This document shows, one piece after another, positions 41,411 through 52,881 of a stretch of 64,000 nt of DNA. Numbering within the stretch: the stretch's first letter is position 1; the number at the start of each line of letters is the position of its first letter. The position numbers were made by a program, and so were the translations under genes. The notes under the pieces are model-generated. The model was not told where the DNA came from, searched no databases, and was given only the letters and a program-made list of their open reading frames with translations. This DNA comes from Roridomyces roridus (taxonomy: Eukaryota > Basidiomycota > Agaricomycetes > Agaricales > Mycenaceae): NCBI GenBank assembly GCA_029378245.1, contig JARKIF010000010.1, positions 1,798,001 to 1,862,000 of the forward strand, read 5' to 3'.

Positions 41411-42712
41411 CTTATCCAGCTGCTTGTTAACGTCCAACCGGGGCATAAAATTCGTTTCGAGCCCAAGGCAAAATCGGCACGAGCGTTGGAGCATGACCCC
41501 GCCTCGATTCGAACGAGAGCTTCTCGGCCTTTGTAGCCGCGGCAGAGACTCATCGAGTCCATGCTATGCAGTGCGTATAAGACTGAGGCACTTGATAAAA
41601 TAAGCAGCACCACATCATGCCGAAGCTGAGTGCTCGATCAAAATTGGACAATAGATATACTGCATCTGTTTGGGGGCAATCCACTGAGCTCACGGACAAA
41701 GTGTGGGATGAAGAACAGATGTATTATACAAGTATTATATTCATTGAGGTGAGCTCGTATTTCTAGTACATGCTGCTGATCTACAATGTGAAATACCTAA
41801 GTAGAGTGACATTAGGATGGAAGGAAGGATATGTAGAGAACATGAACGGTCACGGGAAGAGCGAACTCCGAGCTGCTAAGATGTCCCAAATTTGATCAAC
41901 GCCACAAAGTGAATGTCAGAGCTCCTTGAAACTGTGAGGCTTGCCGACTCCGATACGCCGGGGTCCCAAACACGGCGGTTGTTGGCCGAAGTGGATGCCG
42001 GAGTATTTCTCTCGCCGCGCGTGATCCATGGGAATGGTCCGAACTTTTTGTAGTATGCGTCGAACTTCGTCAGGATCCTATTTCGTAAATTTGCTCTTCT
42101 CAGTGCTCAAGACGTCTTCCAACATACCTACTATGTGGCGTCTCCAGGATGGCATAATTAAATGACATTGACAAGTCGGACATCAAAGCCCTTGTCTACG
42201 GCAGATCATGGCCGTTTGTTTGCACGCCCTCTTACCCTGTAGCTCAGGCCCGCGCCGATCCTCACAGTGCCCGGATCTACCGGAAACATCGACCTCTTTC
42301 ACGTAGAATACCCACTCATCCCTCAACCATCCATCTGAAGACTAAGGTTTAGAGTCCGATTTTGAACAACAATCACACAATGGGCAAGAAAACCCGCACA
42401 TTCCGGTCCTCCGCATTCCTGTGAATTTTGCGGTCCCGCGACAGTGAACTAGTCTAAACAGCCTCAAAAGCACATGCAACTGACGTCACCGCGGGGATTT
42501 TACCCCCTCTCTCCCAGTAAACACCTTGATCCGTTCACATTCGAGATATCAACCCGGCGGCTGCCTTTAATTTTTCGGGCAGGATAGGATATGACACTTA
42601 CAGCCCAAACGTATTCGGGCTCTTCCTGCCGAATCATCAATGCGAACAGTGGTTGGTAAAGCGTATTTCAGCAAATGGGAGTTGAGGCGTTTTGCACCAA
42701 CCGTTCTTCCCC
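41411..42712. other. Spacer with a solitary tRNA-like T-arm motif
   Basis: A T-arm-like motif (minus strand, box B match) lies at about 41503-41519 and is preceded on that strand by a possible stem-loop CGGC-TACAAAG-GCCG (about 41528-41542). The rest has no supported gene. The promoter of the next gene should lie in the last few hundred bases. Confidence 0.4.
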
Positions 42713-43437
42713 ATGCCGTCGACATTCAACCCATTCGCCCATGGCGGATGGCCGAACGACTATTCCTCCAGCAGCAACGCAGGAACCGTTCCCCAACCCT
42801 CCATATTCGGGGCCCTGCCCTACCCGACCCAGCAGTCCTCCTCCTCCTCCCCTCGCCTCCTCACGTTCCGTATAACCGAATATGATCCCGACCTGCAAAT
42901 ACTCAAGTCGACTGTCGTGGACCCGAACATGAATCCCTGCTTTCACATCAGCACGGATACTCCTACTCCGGGGTTCACCGTGATTCACGATACGGCACAT
43001 CAGCCGCAAGTTATCATCGAGTGGGCGAGGCATCCCGTCGTTGAGATCTGCAATGTCGTGCCAAAGACCCGAGCCAAGGATTGGTTGGCTCTTTCGTCGG
43101 ATAGAAGGTGAGTCCTTGATTCCTGGCAAAATGGACATTTAGCTCATGGGTTACAGCTATCGCACCATGCGAGCATTGAACAAGACCTTCGTCTGGGCAA
43201 AGGACGGAGCGGACCTTTGCGTGCGGGCTCTTGTCTCGAAGCAATTGACTGAGTACTGATGATGCATCGTTGTAGCTCTACTCGGCCGGCCTCGGCTCAC
43301 CCGAATTGTACGCCCGCATGTCTCGCGAAGACGAAGAAGTCCTCCTCGATCTCACCATGGAGGCAGTGCGTATAGGCCTCCTCGGAGTCTGTGTCACTGC
43401 CGCGGTTTTACTTCAGAGTGGAAGGGGCATCGACTGA
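42713..43437 (+). CDS. DUF6593-like protein, paralogue B
   Basis: Exons 42713-43107, 43157-43220 and 43276-43437 (phases checked) give 206 residues. The layout is that of paralogue A: N-terminal FNPFAHGGWPNDYSSSS, then LLTFRITEYDPD, STVVDPNMNPCFHI, PGFTVIHDTAHQPQVIIEWA, ALNKTFVWAKDGADLC, LYSAGLGSPELYARMSRED and a C-terminal helix. The last intron sits at the same codon as in A. The first intron (after SSDR) is absent from A and C. It is much more diverged from A than C is, so it is an older duplicate. The function of the family is unknown. Confidence 0.85.
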
Positions 43438-44109
43438 TTGTCGACTCTCAACTTGATTCGTTAACCAAAATTGGCCATGGCCATGGACATTCTAGACTAC
43501 TGTTAGCCCGGTGTTTGTTTTGATTATAATAGATGTGAAAAGCTGCCAACCGACCCCAAGAATCCGGCTGGACCCTGGTCATTGTGCAGGTCGGAACCGG
43601 GTTGTTGTGAAGCTTCGAGACGTCCCAGAGTGTAAGACTTGAAAGAGTCAGGGGGGGAATCTCCTTAGGATTGCACAATACACACACGAGCCTTTTATAC
43701 TGCACACGGGGCTGCGCTTAGTCCGTGCGAAGCGACTGCGGCGCAGCAGGTTGTAATTAGTAAAAGATGCGAAGTGCTGTGCAGGGGACGACTGCGGCGG
43801 CCTATGAACACCGAGCCCTTCCAGTTGTTGATTCTACTCTCACACCCTACAAAAAATGACATCGGAACCTTGGCATGCCCCACCCCGAATCGAACGGTAG
43901 CGGATGGACGGAACGATAAGTCAACTTGATCGCAATATGCGCTGAACTATTGAACAATTCTCGGTCCCCAGGGCAGATGAGCTTGCGTTCAAAAACTTTC
44001 CTTACATTGAGTGGACTTGTCAGTTTTCGACGGTGGTCGAGTACTATGCGTTGTTTTCTACAGTGAGTGGTGAGTATGCTACAGTATGCGTTACATATGA
44101 GTAATTGAA
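43438..44109. other. Spacer between convergent genes
   Basis: No gene is seen. This is the 3' flank of both the DUF6593-like gene B (plus) and Hsp78 (minus). A minus-strand word GGGTGG-type near 43870-43890 resembles a T-arm (CCGTTCGATTCGGGG) but is not part of a recognisable tRNA. Confidence 0.4.
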
Positions 44110-47100
44110 TCAATTCCCCTCCGTCTTTACCGCTGCCTTACCAACTTTTGCATCCTCCGGATGGTTGTCCTTGATATCCAGCGAGCTCCGATCATCGCCG
44201 ACGCGAATCTGCACAACATCCCCATCCCTACCAAATTCCCGTCAGCAGATTATCGTCAGTAACAAGTAGCAAACCCACCTGATCGTCCCCCTCAACAACT
44301 TCTGAGCAAGCGGGAACAACACATCCGTCCTTACAACCCGCGCAATAGCCCTCGCACCGTACGTGTTGGAATAGCCATGCTCCGCCAACCACGCCTTGGC
44401 CTCATCGTTGACATCAATCGTAATCCGCCGTGCGCTGAGCCGCGAAGCGACGTCCTTGAGCCGTAGATCGACCACCTGCAATATGGATTCCCGGGAGAGC
44501 TTGTTGAAGACGAGCATCGTGTCGAGACGGTTGAGGAGCTCGGGCGGGAAGTAGTCGGACGTGGCGTCGAGCACCTCTTGCCGCGCTTCGGGTGTGACGA
44601 CGCCGTCCTCGGAGCATGCAGTCGGGTCCGCGAGGATGTTGCTGCCGAGGTTACTCGTGAGGCAAATGATCGTGTTCTATCTGCTGTCAGACAGGCGTCG
44701 AGTTGCATGAACAAACTCACCTTGAAATCAACCTTACGTCCTTGACTATCAGTCACACTGCCCTCGTCCAAAATCTGCAACAAAATCATCGCAACGTCCT
44801 TGTGAGCCTTCTCGAGCTCGTCGAGCAAGATCACGGCTGACGGTGAAATCAGCCTTTGAATTCGCCAGGGAAAATGCAACGCACCATACGGCTTCCTCCG
44901 AACCGCCTCGGTCAATTGACCTGGACTCGTCGTCAGTCAGGAACTCGAAAGATAAGGCTGCACGTACCTCCTTCCTCGAACCCGACATACCCCGGAGCCG
45001 CACCAATGAGCCGAGAAATCGTATGTCTGTCATGGAACTCGGACATATTAATATTAATCAAGCCACGTTTCTCGTCGTTGAACAAGAACTGTGCAAGGGC
45101 CTTGCACAACTCTGTCTTCAAGCCACGAGTTCAGTAAATAGGAGGAAGTGCCAGGAGGAAACGCACCTTGCCAACACCCGTCGGTCCAAGGAACAAGAAC
45201 GACGCCACAGGCCTATTGGGAGCCTGCAACCCCGCGCGCGAGATCCGCACCGCATCACTGACAGCGGCGACGACGTGGTCTTGCCCGACAACGCGTCCTC
45301 GGAGGGTATCTTCCATCTACGACAATCTTGTTCAGCATAGAACGAAATCAAGGAAGGTGAAACACGCACATGGACAAGCTTATCCCTCTCTCCCTTCAAC
45401 AAATTTTGCACCGGAATCCCCGTCGCACGGGCCACCACACGCGCGATATCGTTCGACGTGACGCGATCGTGCAGCATAGCCAGCGGTGACTCCCCCTCCT
45501 CACCGCCCTCTTCGGACAAGAGTTCTTGCGGAGAGGGCAGGAGCTGCGCCTCGAGGTCGGGAATCGTAGAGAACCGCAGACGACTAGCCTTCTCGAAATC
45601 GCCATCACGTTGAGCGACGTCGAGTTGGTGTTTGGCCTGTTCGAGTCGTAGCTTGAGGTCCTTGGTGCGATTCAGGCGCGCGCGTTCTGTATGTCGGTAA
45701 GTACCCAATTAACCAAGCCAAGAAAACTACGCACCAGTCTGCCACACCTCCGTCAACCGCTTCGCCTCCTCCCTCTTGGCCTTCAAATCCGCCTCGACCT
45801 TTCCCCGGCGTTCAACGCTGAACACATCATTCTCCTTCTTCAAACTCTCCAATTCGATCTGCAGCGTCATAATCACCCTATCGAGCGCCTCCAATTCGTC
45901 TGGTTTGGACTCTTGTGCGAGACGCAGAGCAGAAGCCGCTTCGTCGACGAGGTCAATGGATTTGTCGGGGAGGAAACGGTCGGAAATGTAGCGCGCGCCG
46001 TAGAGCGCAGCTGTGACGAGTGCGTTGTCGGAGATCTCCACACCGTGATGCACCTCATAGCGTGGTTTTAATCCACGCAAGATGGAGAGCGTCGATTCGA
46101 CGGTCGGCTCGTCGATCGAGACGGGCTGGAAACGCCGTTCGAGGGCAGCGTCCTTGCCGATTGTTTTCCGGTATTCGTCGGCTGTACAATTTAATCGGCT
46201 TGCTTTAGGCAGGGAGGAGAGACGTACGTGTTGTGGCACCGACGAGTTGGAGCCCTCGAGCCAAGGCAGGTTTGATCATCTGCCCTCCGTCGATGCTCCC
46301 CTCGGCCTTGCCCAGATTGAAGAGCGTGTCTACGGGTGGTCAGCTTTGAGTGTGAATTAAGGAGCCGTGGGGTACTCACGGACTTCGTCAATAAAGCAGA
46401 TGACGTTTCCGGCCTGCGCGAGTCAGCGAGGCAATCAAAAAGCGAATGAACCTCACCTCGGCCTCGATATCTTGAATCAAGCTCCTGAATTTCTCTTCAA
46501 ACTGCCCACGGATGCCCGAGCCAGCCATGACGGCTGACAAGTCGATGGAAAGGACGCGTTTGTTGTGTAGGGACTGAGATATTGAGCTGGGAGATTATGG
46601 AGACGACAGCAAGACACACCTCGGGTACCTCCTTGCTTACGATCCGACTCGCGAGTCCTTCAAGGATGGCCGTTTTCCCGACACCGGGTGGGCCGATGAG
46701 CTTCAGGAGATTTGAGCAATTATACAGGTGGGAAGAGCTGGGAACGTACCACGGGATTAGACTTGGTCCTCCGAGATAGTACTGGAAAGAGTCAGAATAT
46801 TACGCAAATCACAAACTCGGCCTACTTTGAATTGTCCGCCGAATTTCTAGACACAAATGAGCCCATTGAAACAGATGCAAGCGGACACACGCACCTTCGT
46901 CTCGGCCAATGACGGGATCCAACTTTCCTTCGCGCGCCATCTCCGTGAGGTCCACACTCTGCAATAGCCGTCAGTCCAGAATCTTAATCCAATGATACGA
47001 CGCACGTATTCTTTCAAAGCTTCACCCTTCCCGTGCTGAGGACCCATCTTGAACGAGAACGGATTTTGACCTCCCGGTCCAGCAGGACCTTGCGCGTAAT

Positions 47101-47221
47101 GCCGACGAAAGACTGGAGGCTGCGTGGAGCGAGTGAGGATGGCCCCCGCTGCCCGCAGCGACGGGGCAAGGGCCCGGGATCGAGACCCAAGTGCGTTTGT
47201 TCTAAGGTATAGACGCGACAT
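44110..47221 (-). CDS. HSP78: Mitochondrial ClpB-type AAA+ disaggregase (Hsp78)
   Basis: Sixteen exons from ATG 47221 to TGA 44110-44112 keep one frame. The N-terminus is a mitochondrial presequence ([22 protein letters not shown]). There is no ClpB N-domain; the protein starts at [23 protein letters not shown]-1: Walker A GPPGVGKT, Walker [10 protein letters not shown], arginine-bearing [13 protein letters not shown] middle coiled-coil domain follows ([24 protein letters not shown]-rich). AAA-2: Walker [16 protein letters not shown], pore loop GYVGFEEGG, Walker [12 protein letters not shown], sensor [16 protein letters not shown]. The C-terminus is GDGVVQIRV-like ([12 protein letters not shown]). 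The family refolds or dissolves aggregated matrix proteins with mtHsp70. It is divergently arranged with the GT90 gene. Confidence 0.93.
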
Positions 47222-47383
47222 GGAAGAAGAAGGGCGACGTGGCCCACGCGGCGCGCCTTAAGTAGCGGCCGGGCTTCGAGGTGGTGATGGAAAATGCGAG
47301 AAAAGTTAGTTACGTAAGGATACACAGTCACATCAGGTCACATCTGACTTGGCACCTGCTGTCATCCATCTCCGAGGGCATGC
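47222..47383. promoter_or_regulatory. Short divergent promoter between HSP78 and GT90 genes
   Basis: Only 162 bp separate the two start codons. The stretch has a GC-rich left part and an AT-richer right part, with GAAAATGCGAGAAAAG near 47289. No convincing heat-shock element (inverted nGAAn repeats) was seen by eye. Confidence 0.5.
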
Positions 47384-49270
47384 ATGGCCTTCCGTCTTCT
47401 TAGACACCAGTATACCGCCCTCTGGGCCCGGACAACGCAAAGACAGGCTAGATGGGGACCCTGGATTGCTCTAATATGCGTCGGCGGGCTCCTATTCCTG
47501 CTCGGTGTCTCATTTACCTCCTCTTCACCTAGCCACGGTGAGCATCTTTTTCTGCACCCCTTCGTTCTCCGACTTATAGCCCAGACGACCCATATGACAC
47601 CACTAAACCATATCCCTTTGGTGGCACACCCACTGGCGTCCCCGCCATCGACCAACTGTATGCTCGGCAGTCGTCTTCGCTGGAAGAAGCAGCCGCTCGC
47701 TACGCCCTGCGGAACAACCGCCCTCCGCCGCCAGGCTACCACCGGTGGTTCTCATTTGCGCGCAATCACTCCTGCCTTATCGACGAGTATGACCAGATTG
47801 CGCGCGACTTTGCTCCCTTCTACCAGCTCGCACGCGAAAAACCGGCGTTTTTTAAAAAGATGGTGAATCTAGGGCTAGCCAAGGTGCGTCGCAGCAACTC
47901 CTGTTTTTGCTCCCATTTCTGACCTCATCGCAGGTCAAGAGGTCCGGGAATGGGATGAAGACAGGCCGGTTCTCGGGCGGCAAGTTTTCGTTTACGGACG
48001 ACCACGGGACTCTTTACCACGAGCCCTCAGAATGGCCAAACACATTCAGCCGCGTGCGTCCCTATCCCGTCCACCTGATCCCCTTCTTATTATGCTTCTT
48101 AGTTCGCATATTTCATGCCGGAAATGAACGTCATCGTCAACGGCCGCGACGAGCCCCGCGTGCTCTTCAACCCCCGCCAACCGGATATGCGTACCAAAGC
48201 GCTCGAACCCACCGACAAGGATCCGTTCGAGATCTCCCCGCACCCAACAGACAAGTTCCTCAGAGACGACATGAACTGTCTTCTCCCGAATCAGCCAACG
48301 GGGTTCACAGGGCTCGCGAACGATGCGAGTGCTTGTGCGTCCTCCATATCTCTCATATTCACTGTGGTTCTTAACGCACGCGACAGTCATGCTGTATAGC
48401 TCCAGCACACAATTCACGACGGACCTTTACCCGATTCTGAGCATGACGAAAATCTCGCCATGTTGGTCGGATATCATGGTACCCAGCCAGGTCAGTGCCC
48501 ATTTCTTCTCCCAGATATCAGGCTGACACTCGCAGTTCTACTACAGCGACTCGCGCTGGGCGGGCCGCTTCCCACACCCAAACGACATCCCATGGGCCGA
48601 CAAGACGCCCAAACTCTGTTTGTCTCCTTCGATTCCCCCATTCTCCATCCTGACGAACAAACACAGACTGGCGAGGCATGACCTCGGGCGGATGGATCTA
48701 CGACTCCAACTACCACGCCTTCCCCCGCTTCCGGCTCATCTCCATCGCGCGAAACCACACTGACCTACTCGACGTCGCGCTCTCTGCGTTCCACGAGTCG
48801 TTGTGTGGCGAACATTGCGATATGCAGAAGATCAAGGCCGAATATGGGGTGACGGATAAGAGCGCGCCGAGGGAGGAGCTCTATCGGTATCGGTATGCGT
48901 TTGATGTCGATGGGAATTCGTTTTCGGGGCGGTATTTGGGATTGTTGAGGAGTGGGAGTTTGGTTTTCAAGGTGCGTCCTTTCCTCCTTTCCTCCTACAT
49001 TTCTTCCTAACGCTCTCGCAGTCCACCGTCTTTACAGAATACTTCAACGACTGGCTCCGTCCCTACGAGCATTACATCCCCGTCCTCCCCGACCTCTCTG
49101 ACCTGACCGAAAAGGTCGAATGGGCGATTAAACACGATGCCGAGGCGCATGCGATCCAGATGGCGGGGCAGAGGTTTGCGGAGATTGTGTTGTCGGATGC
49201 GCAGAATGATTGTTATTGGGCGTTGGTGTTGTTGGAGTGGGGGAGGTTAGTTGGGGGTTTTAAAATCTAG
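47384..49270 (+). CDS. CAP10-type glycosyltransferase (GT90), type II membrane protein
   Basis: The start at 47384 gives a short basic N-terminus and an anchor (WIALICVGGLLFLLGV). Exons 47384-47537 and 47585-47883 are phase-checked; several more follow, to TAG 49268-49270. Motifs: HRWFSFARNHSCLIDEYDQI, KRSGNGMKTGRFSGGKF, AYFMPEMNVIVNGRDEPRVL, then the family core KLYWRGMTSGGW, YDSNYHAFPRFRLISIARNH, YRYAFDVDGNSFSGRY, LLRSGSLVFKSTVFTEYF and WLRPYEHYIPV. These match the CAP10 domain (PF05686) found in capsule-associated beta-xylosyltransferases of Cryptococcus and many basidiomycete paralogues. Action in the Golgi on polysaccharide or glycan substrates is expected; the substrate is unknown. Confidence 0.9.
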
Positions 49271-49791
49271 GTGAGGGAGACGGTTTAGATGATGGATGGT
49301 ATTTATGGATGGCGGGATTCTTTTATACGTGCGTGTTGTTATAATGAGGAGGCTGGACTTGGATGAATTGGGGAAATGCGATATCTTTCTCGCACGGGAA
49401 GCTCTCGTTGGAATCGAGGCCAAGTCATATGCCAGGCCCAACTTTTTTTTTCCCTCGTCAACGTCAGTCGCGGTGAGAGGGACCACCGTTAGGCAGTTAT
49501 CTGGGACAAGAGACTAGCGTCGGCTTTGCTCTCATGGAGCAGGTGTTTGCTAGTCTGCAACATCCTCGTTCGAATCGAGCCTGGACGATGGGTCTGGAGA
49601 TCGAAGTATTTTTACATTTTTACTTGGCCTCGAAAGCATTTTTATGCCCCGCCCGATTCATGTATATCTTGACCTGCATCATGGTCCTCCCCCCTCCCTT
49701 CTCTCATCTGTTTCATATACAGCAACTCAAAAGAGCCCACGCATTCGTTAAGGTTAAATAAAAACACTACATTAACGATCTATTACATGAG
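49271..49791. other. Spacer with two T-arm-like motifs in plus orientation
   Basis: Words CTCTCGTTGGAATCGAGG (about 49402-49419) and CCTCGTTCGAATCGAGC (about 49564-49580) lie on the plus strand, the opposite orientation to repeat R1. The first is preceded by CGGGAAG, as in R1. No gene is seen. Confidence 0.4.
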
Positions 49792-50339
49792 TTACTTCTT
49801 AGCAGGCCGAATCGGCTCGAGCCAGAGCGGTTTCTCAACATTAGCCGCCGAAGAGAGAAAGAAACTATGCGTCGTTCCATCTCCCTGCAAAAAGAAAAAA
49901 TCCGTCAATTGCACCACTGCTGTTAGATTCAGAGAGAGAGAAAAAACGAACCATGAGAGAGTTGGGGAAGCCAGGGTCCAGCGGAGTGACGCTCTCGAGG
50001 TAGTCGATGTGTTCCTGCGACAGCGAGATGTCGAGGGCTTCGAGGTTTGAGAGCAAGTGTCCGACCTTGCGGCCGCCAACGATGGGAACAGTAGGGGACT
50101 TTCTGCATAACGTAGCCGATTGCGACTACAAGTCATTCAGCACCGCCCTTGTCAAAGTACGCATCGAGCAAGGCGAAACTCGACTCCTTGGACATCTCTT
50201 CCCAAGAGGCATTCCACTTGTCCCCGATGCTCGCAGCGCCAAGCTGAATGGGTGAGACGTGGACTCCCGCAAGGGGAGACAGAGTGCGGTAAACGCCGAG
50301 CTTGCTGGGTGGTGGTGGGGCAGGCGCAAAGGACGACAT
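49792..50339 (-). pseudogene. Aryl-alcohol dehydrogenase-like aldo/keto reductase with internal deletion
   Basis: ATG 50339 begins a typical fungal AAD N-terminus ([45 protein letters not shown]). Right after the GG the sequence jumps to the C-terminal end of the same family: [11 protein letters not shown], then in a shifted frame GGRK-equivalent, [33 protein letters not shown], an intron, and a tail ending PLWLEPIRPAKK. About 230 residues, including the catalytic Tyr, Lys and His positions and most of the barrel, are missing, apparently through a single deletion, with stops at the joint. It cannot be functional. Confidence 0.8.
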
Positions 50340-51284
50340 GGTGGGTCTGATGTTGAGAAACAAGCTTAAGGTGCTGTATTGTCGTCCTTTTATCAGCGAT
50401 TGGATGAAACTTTTTCCGTCGACGGATTTGACTAAGGACTCGAGTACGCACAGTGAAGGATTGGCGGTGAATTCAGATTCCAAATGGAGTCAATGGGAAC
50501 AAGGGGAGCCGGGACGTTCATCCGGTAACGCATTGAATGAGAAGAACCGCCGGTCGAAAAGTTGCGCGCGAGACATCGAGTGCGGCCCGAGTGCAAGGGA
50601 GCGAAGTACATGGGCTGAAGCTGAACGAGGGAGGACTTGCAAGTTGGGAGCAGCCAAGGAGAGCAGAGGATAACGGAGTTCATATAGACTCGCGACCAGT
50701 CCGGTTTAGTCGGGTGATCATGAGACGAGCAAGGGATCAACCTTCCTACTTAAAACTAAGCGCAGCCACGTGAGGCGAACGCGGACGGTCACGAGCCTAG
50801 AGTTCATAGGGCAATTTACTGCAGCATTGCACGAGGAGCGCGCGTCAAGGACTCAAACTAGCTGATGGATCGTGGATGGGAGGAAGAAGCAGAAGAAGAG
50901 AGGAACCAAACAAAGTCCGACAAGCAAACAAGCGGCAATCACGATGCAGGAGGTTTCCTTTCACGTGGACTTGACCACCGAACTTAGACCTTCTTTGATT
51001 TTTTGACGGAGTTCCCGCACTGGATAGAAACTCAGTAAGTCTAGATCTGGCCCCTTTGTGCTCGCCGAAGAGCTGTCGTTCGAATCGTTTCTTCATTTTT
51101 TTTGGCCTCATCACTCGGGAAAGGATGCCCGCTTGCCATGATGTAGCCCAAGTCAACCTGAATGCAGCGGTGGCTAGTGCCCGATAGGTCTCGGCTGTGC
51201 CGTGGAACAAGTAAACCGCAAACACTCTCGTTCGAATCGAACGCGATCTTACCCGGGGAAGACCCACGAGGTTCGATTTTTTGC
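50340..51284. other. Gene-free spacer with T-arm-like words
   Basis: No supported gene. Plus-strand words GTCGTTCGAATCG near 51076 and CTCTCGTTCGAATCGA near 51223 resemble the T-arm of repeat R1, but the other R1 blocks are not recognisable. Confidence 0.4.
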
Positions 51285-52143
51285 TGCGAAGGATGTGGGC
51301 TCCCAAATACTCCTCCCGCCTCTACACGGTGAACCTAGCCGCAAACCGAGTGCCGTGTGATCGACGAAACCGCGGGTTCCTCATCCAACCCGCACTCCCT
51401 CTGCGTCAGAGTACCCGCTATCTCTGTTGGTTCCTCTGATCGTGTATCCGACGCTCATGTCCCGAGAGAAACATAGTTGGGCTGTACCTGACCATTGGCA
51501 ATGCCCATCAAAGGTGGATAACTGCAACCATTGACGTTGAAACTGGGATGGCTATGGGCTATGGGATAGACGCGCGGTTCGAAATAGTAATATCACAATT
51601 GAAACCGCCTACGCTGCGGCTGAGGTGCACCGGAGGAGCGCTAGTCTCGTAGACACAAATTGATCTCGTACCTCGATCGTGTTATACGCCCACATTGGTC
51701 AACAAGGCTAACAGAACCGTCCGACATCACCGTCCAACACCGGCCACGATACACAGCCTCACGACCACGCGAGTCACCCGCGGATCTTACTTTTGTCGTC
51801 GTATGCGTTTGATCCGTTCCAGGATAAACTCGCGTTTCCTCCCGGGTTATGCAACCGTCAACTTGAGTGAAGCTCGGAGTGATGAGCAAGTTTCGGCCCA
51901 ACGCTGTCTCGAGCACGACTCATTGGAAAAGCCACGTTCTACGGTACAAATTCTGTGGAAGAAACGTGTGGGTCCTTTGTGTGTGTGCGTCTTCCCTTGG
52001 CCATAGCATTACGATGGTCTCGGTAGCACCGTAGGCGGTGTCAAAACATTCGGGAACCCAAAACAAGCATTGTCAGTAACGAGTTGTACATCATCGCGAA
52101 ACGAATAGAAAGCCACAGCAGACTAGGGTAAAGAAGCTACGAG

Positions 52144-52150
52144 TATTTAA
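52144..52150 (+). promoter_or_regulatory. TATA-like element of DUF6593-like copy C
   Basis: TATTTAA about 70 nt before the ATG at 52217, in the block AGTATTTAAGCTGGGAGG. The inverted copy A has TTTAA at the equivalent place. Confidence 0.35.
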
Positions 52151-52216
52151 GCTGGGAGGACGCTGCTGCATCCAACAACAACAACTTCGAGCATTTCTCA
52201 TCTCTCATCTTCAGCC

Positions 52217-52881
52217 ATGGCACTCAACCCGTACGCTCAAGGCGGCTGGACCAACCAGAACTCGTCTTCCAGAATTTCAGGGACCGTCCCACAATCCCTC
52301 CATATTCGGCGCCCTACCGTACCCCAACGGCTCCGGCCAGCCCTCCTATGCGTCGCGCCTCCTCACCTTCCGACTGACGCGCTACAACCCGACGATCCTC
52401 CAATCGACCGTCGTAGACCCCAACATGCGGCCCTGCTTCTCCGTGCGCACCGATAACCCCACTCCCGGATTCACCGTGATCCACAACGCCGCGAACCAGC
52501 CGCGTGCGATTATCGAGTGGGCGAGGCACCCTGTGGTTGAGATTCGGGATGCCGTGCCGAAAGGTTCGGCAGCGCAGTGGCTTGCTTTGTCTTCCGATAA
52601 GAGCTATCGGACGATGAAAGCGCTGAATAAGACGTTCGTCTGGGCAAAAGACGGCGCGGACATTTGCGTGGGTGGCTTTTTTCTGGTGCCACTTGTGAAA
52701 TACTCAATACGGTTTGCAGCTCTACTCGGCCGGCCTTGGTGCACCCGAGATGTATGCCCGGATGTCTCGCGAGGATGATGAGGTCGTCCTCGATCTCACA
52801 ACCGAGGCAGTTCAAATAGGGCTACTCGAAGTCTGCATAACGGCAGCTGTTTTGCTGCAGAGCGGGCGGAAGATTGATTGA
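52217..52881 (+). pseudogene. DUF6593-like protein, copy C, single-base frameshift
   Basis: ATG 52217 opens NPYAQGGWTNQNSSSRISGT, nearly identical to paralogue A. It then reads ACAATCCCTCC near 52291-52300 where A has ACAACCCTCC, a one-base gain that moves the frame and leads to a stop after 79 codons. The shifted frame is otherwise whole: PCFSVRTDNPTPGFTVIHN, IIEWARHPVVEIRDAVPKG, KALNKTFVWAKDGADIC, an intron at the conserved site, LYSAGLGAPEMYARMSRED and a stop at 52879-52881. Everything except one base is preserved, so this is either a very young pseudogene or a sequencing error. Confidence 0.75.

Larger units (their letters stand above)
51285..52881. repeat. Inverted segmental duplication, right arm
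   Basis: This is the reverse-complement partner of 40039-41410, containing DUF6593-like copy C and its upstream DNA. It is about 200 bp longer than the left arm because of extra sequence between the shared blocks. Confidence 0.75.
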
